In this document: positions 7,176 through 11,454 of the stretch, piece after piece
Layout of the letters: the number at the start of each line of letters is the position of its first letter
Numbering within the stretch: the stretch's first letter is position 1
Assembly (NCBI GenBank): GCA_035628035.1
Contig: DASPKS010000118.1
Span: 1 to 11,454, forward strand
DNA length: 11,454 bases
Reading direction: 5' to 3'
DNA from: DASPKS01 sp035628035
Lineage (GTDB): Bacteria; Bacteroidota; Rhodothermia; Rhodothermales; Rubricoccaceae
Program-made: the position numbers and the translations under genes
Notes under the pieces: generated by a model
Database searches by the model: none
Told to the model about the DNA's origin: nothing
The model's input: only the letters and a program-made list of their open reading frames with translations

Positions 7176-8429
7176 ATGCGACTGCTTTTTCTTTCCCTTC
7201 TCCTCGCTGCGGCGCCCGCCTCGGCCCAGCGCCTTCTCATCCCGATGGACGAAGGGCAGAGCGACCACCTCAAGGCGTACGGGGCCGTCTACTGGGCGCT
7301 GGAGCGCGGGGTGGCCGTGGAGTGGCTGCTGAACCACCGGGGCGGCAGCTTCCTCGCCGACGACGCGTCCGGGCTCGCCGACGAACTGCGCGTCCGCAAC
7401 GTCGCCTTCGAGCCGCTCTCCGGCGCTGGCGCGGCCACGCTCGTCGCGGAGGTCGAGCGGCCCGACGCGAACACGAGCGCGGTCCGGCTGGAGCGCGCCC
7501 CGCGCATCGCGGTCTACGCGCCCGAGCAGACGCTCCCCTGGGACGACGCCGTGCTGCTGGCGCTCACCTACGCCGAGATCCCCTACGAGCAGATCTACGA
7601 CGACGACGTGCTCGACGGGCGGCTCGAAGAGTTCGACTGGCTCCACCTCCACCACGAGGACTTCACCGGGCAGTACGGGAAGTTCTACGGCTCGTACCGC
7701 ACGCAGGCGTGGTACCAGCAGCAGCAGCGCGACGCCGAGGCCGCCGCGCGGCAACACGGGTTCGCGAAGGTGAGCCACCTCAAACTCGCCGTGGCGCAGC
7801 ACATCCGCCGCTACGTCCTCGAAGGGGGCTTCCTCTTCGCGATGTGCTCCGGCACCGACACCTTCGACCTCGCGCTCGCCGCCCACGCCACCGACATCGT
7901 CCCCGCCGAGATGGACGGCGACGGCATAGCGCCGGATGCGGTCTCCCGGCTCGACTTCGCGCAGACGTTCGCCTTCGAGGGGTTCACGCCCTCGTTCAAC
8001 CCGATGGAATACGAGCACTCGGACATTGACGTGTCCCCGCCTCCTGCGCTCCAGAACCCCCTCACCGACTACTTCACCCTGTTCGACTTCTCGGCCAAGT
8101 GGGACCCGGTGCCGACGATGCTTACGCAGAACCACGTGGCGAGCGTGCGCGGGTTCATGGGGCAGACTACGAACTTCCGCGAGGGCCTCCTCAAGCCCGG
8201 CGTGGTCGTGCTAGCCGAGTCGCCCGGCGGCGAGATGGTGCGCTACCTCTACGGCCCGGCCGGGCAGGGCTTCTTCGCGTTCTACGGCGGCCACGACCCC
8301 GAGGACTACCAGCACTTCGTGGGCGACCCGCCGACGGACCTCACGCTGCACCCGCACTCGCCGGGGTACCGGCTCATCCTCAACAACGTGCTCTTCCCTG
8401 CCGCCCAGAAGCAGCCGCAGAAAACCTGA
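7176..8429 (+). CDS. Exported protein of an uncharacterised Bacteroidota family, possibly with a class I glutamine-amidotransferase-like fold
   Basis: The 417-residue protein has a signal peptide (MRLLFLSLLLAAAPASAQ, cleaved near residue 18) and no other membrane segment, so it is periplasmic or outside the cell. The N-terminus, LLIPMDEGQSDHLKAYGAVY (20-39), then RGGSFLAD (55-62) and LHLHHEDFTGQYGKFYGSYR (156-175), are the kind of dense conserved blocks seen in an enzyme. From memory, relatives in Bacteroidota are often labelled 'asparagine synthetase B', but there is no N-terminal nucleophile Cys and no SGGxDS ATP loop, so that name is not supported here. The only cysteine, C224, sits in GGFLFAMCSGTDTFDLAL (217-234), which looks like a nucleophile elbow; with AFYGGHDPEDYQH (368-380) it recalls glutamine-amidotransferase-like or ThuA-like flavodoxin folds. 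That is inference. The gene begins two bases after the TPR gene's stop, with no ribosome-binding site, so translational coupling is likely. Confidence 0.8.
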   Translation: MRLLFLSLLLAAAPASAQRLLIPMDEGQSDHLKAYGAVYWALERGVAVEWLLNHRGGSFLADDASGLADELRVRNVAFEPLSGAGAATLVAEVERPDANTSAVRLERAPRIAVYAPEQTLPWDDAVLLALTYAEIPYEQIYDDDVLDGRLEEFDWLHLHHEDFTGQYGKFYGSYRTQAWYQQQQRDAEAAARQHGFAKVSHLKLAVAQHIRRYVLEGGFLFAMCSGTDTFDLALAAHATDIVPAEMDGDGIAPDAVSRLDFAQTFAFEGFTPSFNPMEYEHSDIDVSPPPALQNPLTDYFTLFDFSAKWDPVPTMLTQNHVASVRGFMGQTTNFREGLLKPGVVVLAESPGGEMVRYLYGPAGQGFFAFYGGHDPEDYQHFVGDPPTDLTLHPHSPGYRLILNNVLFPAAQKQPQKT

Positions 8430-8509
8430 GGGCACGGGGGTACGCAGAATTCCCCCGGACGAGAACGACCGGCACCCTATTCTTCCACCTACAGGGCCAC
8501 CGGCTTCGT

Positions 8510-11227
8510 ATGCTTCGCTCCCTTATCCGTTTCTGGGCGCTCGCGGCTCTTGCGCCTGTAGCGGCCGCACAGCCGGGCGTGCTTGACCCCACCTTTGGTG
8601 ATGGCGGCCTCGTCACGACCAACCTGGGAAGGACGAGCTACCATGAAGGAACTGATACGGCCATCCAGCCTGACGGGAAGATGGTCGTGGCGGGGCTGGC
8701 CTACTCGTCGTACACCAGCGCGTTCGTGGTCGTCCGGTTCAACTCCGACGGCTCCCTGGACCCCTCCTTCGGATCCGATGGCGTCGTTGTGACGCCCGTC
8801 CGGAGGGAGTGGACGTACGAGGCGTTTGCCGAGGCGGTGGTCATCCAGCCAGATGGCCGGATCATCGCAGCGGGGGAGATCGATAATGGCCGCTTCTTCG
8901 TCCTCGTCCGGTATCTCCCGGACGGGCAGCTGGATGCCTCGTTTGGCGAAGGGGGCATCGTCCTCACCGAGTTTGGGAGCTCTGCAGTAGGTGGCTACGC
9001 GGGCGCCCGCGATGTGCTGCTCCAACCCGACGGCCGGATTGTTGTGGGAGGCCATGATGCTGGTGATTTTGCCATCGTCAGGTATACCAGCGAGGGCGTG
9101 CTCGATCCCTCCTTCAGCTCAGACGGGGTGGAGCATGTCGACTTCGGGGAGAGTTCCGACTACCTGGGGGCGATGGCGCTGGATGCTAGTGGTCGCATCG
9201 TCGCGGCGGGCTACACCAGCGCCGGAGCGAACGCCGACTTTGCGCTTGTCCGCCTCACCCCCTCTGGCCAACTGGACTCCACGTTCGGCTCAAGCGGCAA
9301 GGTGCAGACGGATTTAGGACGCAGCGATAGGGCCCTTGCCTTAGCGCTCCAGCCTGACGGCGCCATCGTCGTTGGGGGGTATGTGGTTTCGTCCGGCTAC
9401 GACCTTGCCCTCGCTCGCTACCTCTCGAACGGGGTTCTCGACCCTTCCTTCGGAAGACGAGGCTACGAAGTGTATTCCTTCGGCTACGACCGTGAGCTCG
9501 CCTATGACCTTGCCATCCAGCCTGATGGGAAGATCGTGGCGGGCGGATATGGCAGAATCGATAACCCGCTCAATCTCTCTTTCTTGCTCATGCGCGTGGA
9601 CCGGGATGGCTTGTTGGATCCTTCCTTTGGCGAGGGCGGGGTGGTATTCGGCCTTGGGGACATCGAGGAATCGTATGCCCACGCACTCGTGGTCTTAAGC
9701 GATGGCCGGATCTTCGCAGCAGGCTGGGCGGACGATGCCATCGACGCCATCGCCGCGGCTCGCTACCTCCCCGATGGGACACTCGACCCCTCCTTCGATG
9801 GCGACGGTGTCGCGCTCGTGGGCAGTATCGGTCCCGGCGCTGACGTCGCGCGCGGGCTCGTCATGCAACCTGATCGGAAGCTCGTCGTGTCTGGGAGCGT
9901 GGAGGGAAGAGGGTGCGTCCTCATTCGCTATGATGCCGATGGGGCGCGGGACCTTTCCTTCGGCAATGGGGGAATCGGATCAACACAAGGTTGCGAGTTA
10001 GCGCGGCTGGATGATGGTCGCCTCCTCACCGGGAGTACCACCTCCAACGGCCGGTTTGCCATTGCGCGCTTCTCTCCTGACGGTGATCCGGATTCCACTT
10101 TTGGCGAACAGGGCATCGCGTCCTTGCTCATTGGGGGAACCCCTTACCTGAGGGAGATTCTGCCGCTGCGGGACGGCCGCATCGTTCTCATCGGGTCCGT
10201 ATCCCGGCCTGGATACACCAATGCGATCACCGTAGGTCGCCTCTGGCAAGAGGGATTGCCTGATCCAACATTCGGCAGCAATGGCGTCGTCCTTACCACC
10301 ATCGCCCCTTCCGGTGCCAGCGCATGGGCCGGCGTGGAGCTATCCGATGGACGGCTTGTAGTCGGGGGTTCTTCGGAGTGCCAGCAAGGAAGGTGGTGCT
10401 TCACGCTCGTTCGCTACCTCACCGATGGCGCTCTCGATCCTTCCTTTGGGTCAGGTGGAATCGTACGCGCGGCGCTGAACCAGAATGCGTACATACGCGC
10501 ACTTGTGGTTCAAGCGGACGACAGGGTCATCGCCGCGGGGAGCTACAGCGGGCGATTCCTCTTTGCGCGCTACCTCCTAGACGGGAGCCTTGACCTGTCT
10601 TTCGATGGGGACGGTCGCGCGCTAGTAGACGTTGGCCCTGAAGAGGACTGGCCAGAGGAAATGGTGTTGCAGCCTGATGGGAAGGTCGTCGCGGCTGGCA
10701 GGAGCTACACGGGCTATGACGAAAACATCGCGGTCGTTCGCTTGAGCAGTTCGGGGCAGCTCGACCCCTCGTTCGGGATCGGTGGGAAGGCCGTAGCGCC
10801 GTTTGGCCCGGAGGACAGGGGCGCTGCAGGCGTTGTTGTGCAGCCGAGCGGGCGCATTGTGGTGGCCGGGACCGCAGGAGACGGCTTCCAGAGCGACTTC
10901 GCGCTGGCTGGCTACCTCCCGAACTCCACCATCGCAATCGAACCGGAAGCCCCAGAGGCCGTGTACGGTCTCAGCGCGGGCTACCCTAACCCCTCTTCCT
11001 CCACCGTCCGCTTCACGGTGGAGGTACCCTACACGCAGCGCGTGCGGGTGGCGGTTTACGATCTACTCGGCAGGGAGGTCGCTGTCCTCCATGAAGGGCC
11101 TGTGGTCGCTGGAGCCGCGAACCCTGTCGTCCTCGATGGCCGGGGACTCTCCAGCGGGCTCTACCTCGTCCGCGCCTCCGGCGAGTCGTTCACGGCATCC
11201 CGCCGTGTCTCGCTCGTACGGGAGTAG
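8510..11227 (+). CDS. Secreted delta-60 repeat protein with T9SS type A sorting domain
   Basis: The 905-residue protein has a signal peptide (1-20, ending VAAA before QPG), 14 delta-60/DUF5122-like repeats (26-805) and a C-terminal type A sorting domain of the type IX secretion system (about 815-905). It should cross the inner membrane by Sec and the outer membrane by the T9SS, to be released or anchored on the cell surface. Repeats of this kind are thought to form beta-propellers; ligand and role are unknown. The ATG at 8510 is chosen because it starts a clean signal peptide; the frame continues upstream only as a shadow of the previous gene. An 80-base spacer separates it from that gene, with no convincing promoter or terminator. 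GC is clearly lower than in the neighbours (sampled 60-base blocks at 9061, 9481 and 10261 count 57-62%, against 77-78% at 4201 and 6541), which may mark acquisition by transfer or a different codon regime for a large secreted protein. Confidence 0.9.
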   Translation: MLRSLIRFWALAALAPVAAAQPGVLDPTFGDGGLVTTNLGRTSYHEGTDTAIQPDGKMVVAGLAYSSYTSAFVVVRFNSDGSLDPSFGSDGVVVTPVRREWTYEAFAEAVVIQPDGRIIAAGEIDNGRFFVLVRYLPDGQLDASFGEGGIVLTEFGSSAVGGYAGARDVLLQPDGRIVVGGHDAGDFAIVRYTSEGVLDPSFSSDGVEHVDFGESSDYLGAMALDASGRIVAAGYTSAGANADFALVRLTPSGQLDSTFGSSGKVQTDLGRSDRALALALQPDGAIVVGGYVVSSGYDLALARYLSNGVLDPSFGRRGYEVYSFGYDRELAYDLAIQPDGKIVAGGYGRIDNPLNLSFLLMRVDRDGLLDPSFGEGGVVFGLGDIEESYAHALVVLSDGRIFAAGWADDAIDAIAAARYLPDGTLDPSFDGDGVALVGSIGPGADVARGLVMQPDRKLVVSGSVEGRGCVLIRYDADGARDLSFGNGGIGSTQGCELARLDDGRLLTGSTTSNGRFAIARFSPDGDPDSTFGEQGIASLLIGGTPYLREILPLRDGRIVLIGSVSRPGYTNAITVGRLWQEGLPDPTFGSNGVVLTTIAPSGASAWAGVELSDGRLVVGGSSECQQGRWCFTLVRYLTDGALDPSFGSGGIVRAALNQNAYIRALVVQADDRVIAAGSYSGRFLFARYLLDGSLDLSFDGDGRALVDVGPEEDWPEEMVLQPDGKVVAAGRSYTGYDENIAVVRLSSSGQLDPSFGIGGKAVAPFGPEDRGAAGVVVQPSGRIVVAGTAGDGFQSDFALAGYLPNSTIAIEPEAPEAVYGLSAGYPNPSSSTVRFTVEVPYTQRVRVAVYDLLGREVAVLHEGPVVAGAANPVVLDGRGLSSGLYLVRASGESFTASRRVSLVRE
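8585..10924 (+). repeat. Fourteen tandem delta-60 protein repeats
   Basis: Each unit runs from LDPSFG.GG through a QPDG(R/K)IVVAG turn to F.L.RYLPDG. The anchor Asp residues are at 26, 84, 142, 199, 256, 311, 370, 426, 481, 528, 585, 643, 695 and 752 of the protein, so spacings are 58, 58, 57, 57, 55, 59, 56, 55, 47, 57, 58, 52 and 57. All 14 units have both the anchor and the central turn. The unit that begins at 481 is short. At DNA level the units are diverged, with only short shared words such as the codons for QPDGK. Confidence 0.9.
10952..11224 (+). other. T9SS type A C-terminal sorting domain (region of the secreted repeat protein)
   Basis: About residues 815-905 show the pattern of the Por secretion tail family: YPNPSSSTVRFTVEVP (825-840), then VAVYDLLGREVAVLHEGP (847-864), GLSSGLYLVRASG (879-891) and a closing basic strand RRVSLVRE. 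It folds as a small Ig-like beta-sandwich and is the signal for outer-membrane passage, usually removed by the PorU sortase. Its presence implies that the genome carries a T9SS. Confidence 0.9.
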
Positions 11228-11298
11228 AGGCCAGGGCCCGAGGGAATGGCATAGTGGCAGCCGGGGTAACTTCAGCCTGTACGTAGCCCTTCTGTCTG

Positions 11299-11454
11299 TT
11301 GCAGGCCAAGACCCCCTCGCAGAGCCTCTGCCGGATGAACGAGCTGGTGTTGCCGAACGACACCAACACGCTCGGCAACCTCATGGGCGGGCGGCTCCTC
11401 CACTTCATGGACATCTGCGCCGCCATCGCCGCGCAGCGCCACTCCAACCGCGTC
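11299..11454 (+). CDS. Acyl-CoA thioesterase, hotdog fold (BACH/YciA type); N-terminal part, cut by window edge
   Basis: It hydrolyses fatty acyl-CoA to free acid and CoA in the cytoplasm. Fifty-two codons are visible. LVLPNDTNTLGNLMGGRLLH (16-35) followed by FMDICAAIAAQRHSNRV (36-52) is the first strand, turn and central helix of the hotdog fold in this family; N27 and D38 appear to match the active-site Asn and acidic residue (inference from family pattern). An in-frame TAG at 11284-11286 bounds the frame. The start is taken as TTG at 11299, because relatives begin a dozen residues before the 'ELVLPND' block with a similar KTPS sequence; CTG at 11296 or ATG at 11335 are the alternatives. 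No ribosome-binding site or good promoter is seen in the 71-base spacer after the repeat-protein gene. Confidence 0.85.
   Translation, partial: MQAKTPSQSLCRMNELVLPNDTNTLGNLMGGRLLHFMDICAAIAAQRHSNRV

Noticed and set aside
6984..8135. A 383-codon minus-strand frame opposite the end of the TPR gene and the exported-enzyme gene
   Set aside because: It is antisense to two well-supported genes and is Val/Glu/Arg-rich without motifs.
8478..8485. TATTCTTC as a possible -7 promoter element for the repeat-protein gene
   Set aside because: Only four of the six fixed positions match and no -33 TTTG lies 19-21 bases upstream.
8585..10924. A CRISPR-like or DNA-level tandem array
   Set aside because: The repeats are protein-level units in one open frame, with diverged DNA and no constant repeat-spacer structure.
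11267..11274. TAACTTCA as a possible -7 element for the thioesterase gene
   Set aside because: Two of the six fixed positions differ and no -33 partner is seen.

Overview
The window looks like part of the chromosome of a high-GC member of the Bacteroidota/Rhodothermota, most like the order Rhodothermales. The reasons are a type IX secretion (T9SS) type A sorting tail on an exported repeat protein, promoter-like TAnnTTTG elements, the absence of any Shine-Dalgarno sequence before the eight gene starts seen here, and the families present. No species can be named from the sequence alone.

Minus strand, about 1-5160: four envelope and isoprenoid genes are read right to left in the order dxr, rseP, uppS, bamA. 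Dxr makes MEP for isoprenoid synthesis. UppS builds the C55 carrier lipid for peptidoglycan and other surface polymers. RseP is the PDZ-containing intramembrane site-2 protease. BamA inserts outer-membrane beta-barrels; it is cut by the left edge of the window just where its barrel begins. The set resembles the proteobacterial uppS-cdsA-dxr-rseP-bamA cluster, but the order differs and cdsA is absent. Spacers are about 97-176 bases, so there is no overlap or tight coupling.

Plus strand, 5269-8429: after a 106-base divergent spacer come two exported-protein genes two bases apart, surely one operon. The first is a 634-residue periplasmic TPR protein. The second is a 417-residue exported protein of a Bacteroidota family with no assured function. 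It has one cysteine, set in an FAMCSG turn that recalls class I glutamine-amidotransferase-like folds.

Plus strand, 8510-11227: a 905-residue secreted protein with 14 delta-60 (DUF5122-like) repeats, probably beta-propeller blades, and a T9SS sorting tail. It is visibly lower in GC than its neighbours. At the right edge (11299 onward) begins a hotdog acyl-CoA thioesterase gene.

The most unusual structure is a pair of matching 5' modules. bamA (minus) and the TPR gene (plus) each show a TACCTTT-type promoter element, a GC-rich leader hairpin, 11-13 bases to the ATG, and then signal-peptide codons that are identical at 29 of 32 bases. They face outward from the two ends of the dxr-rseP-uppS block. 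No complete new defence, mobile or biosynthetic system, CRISPR array, tRNA or rRNA was seen.
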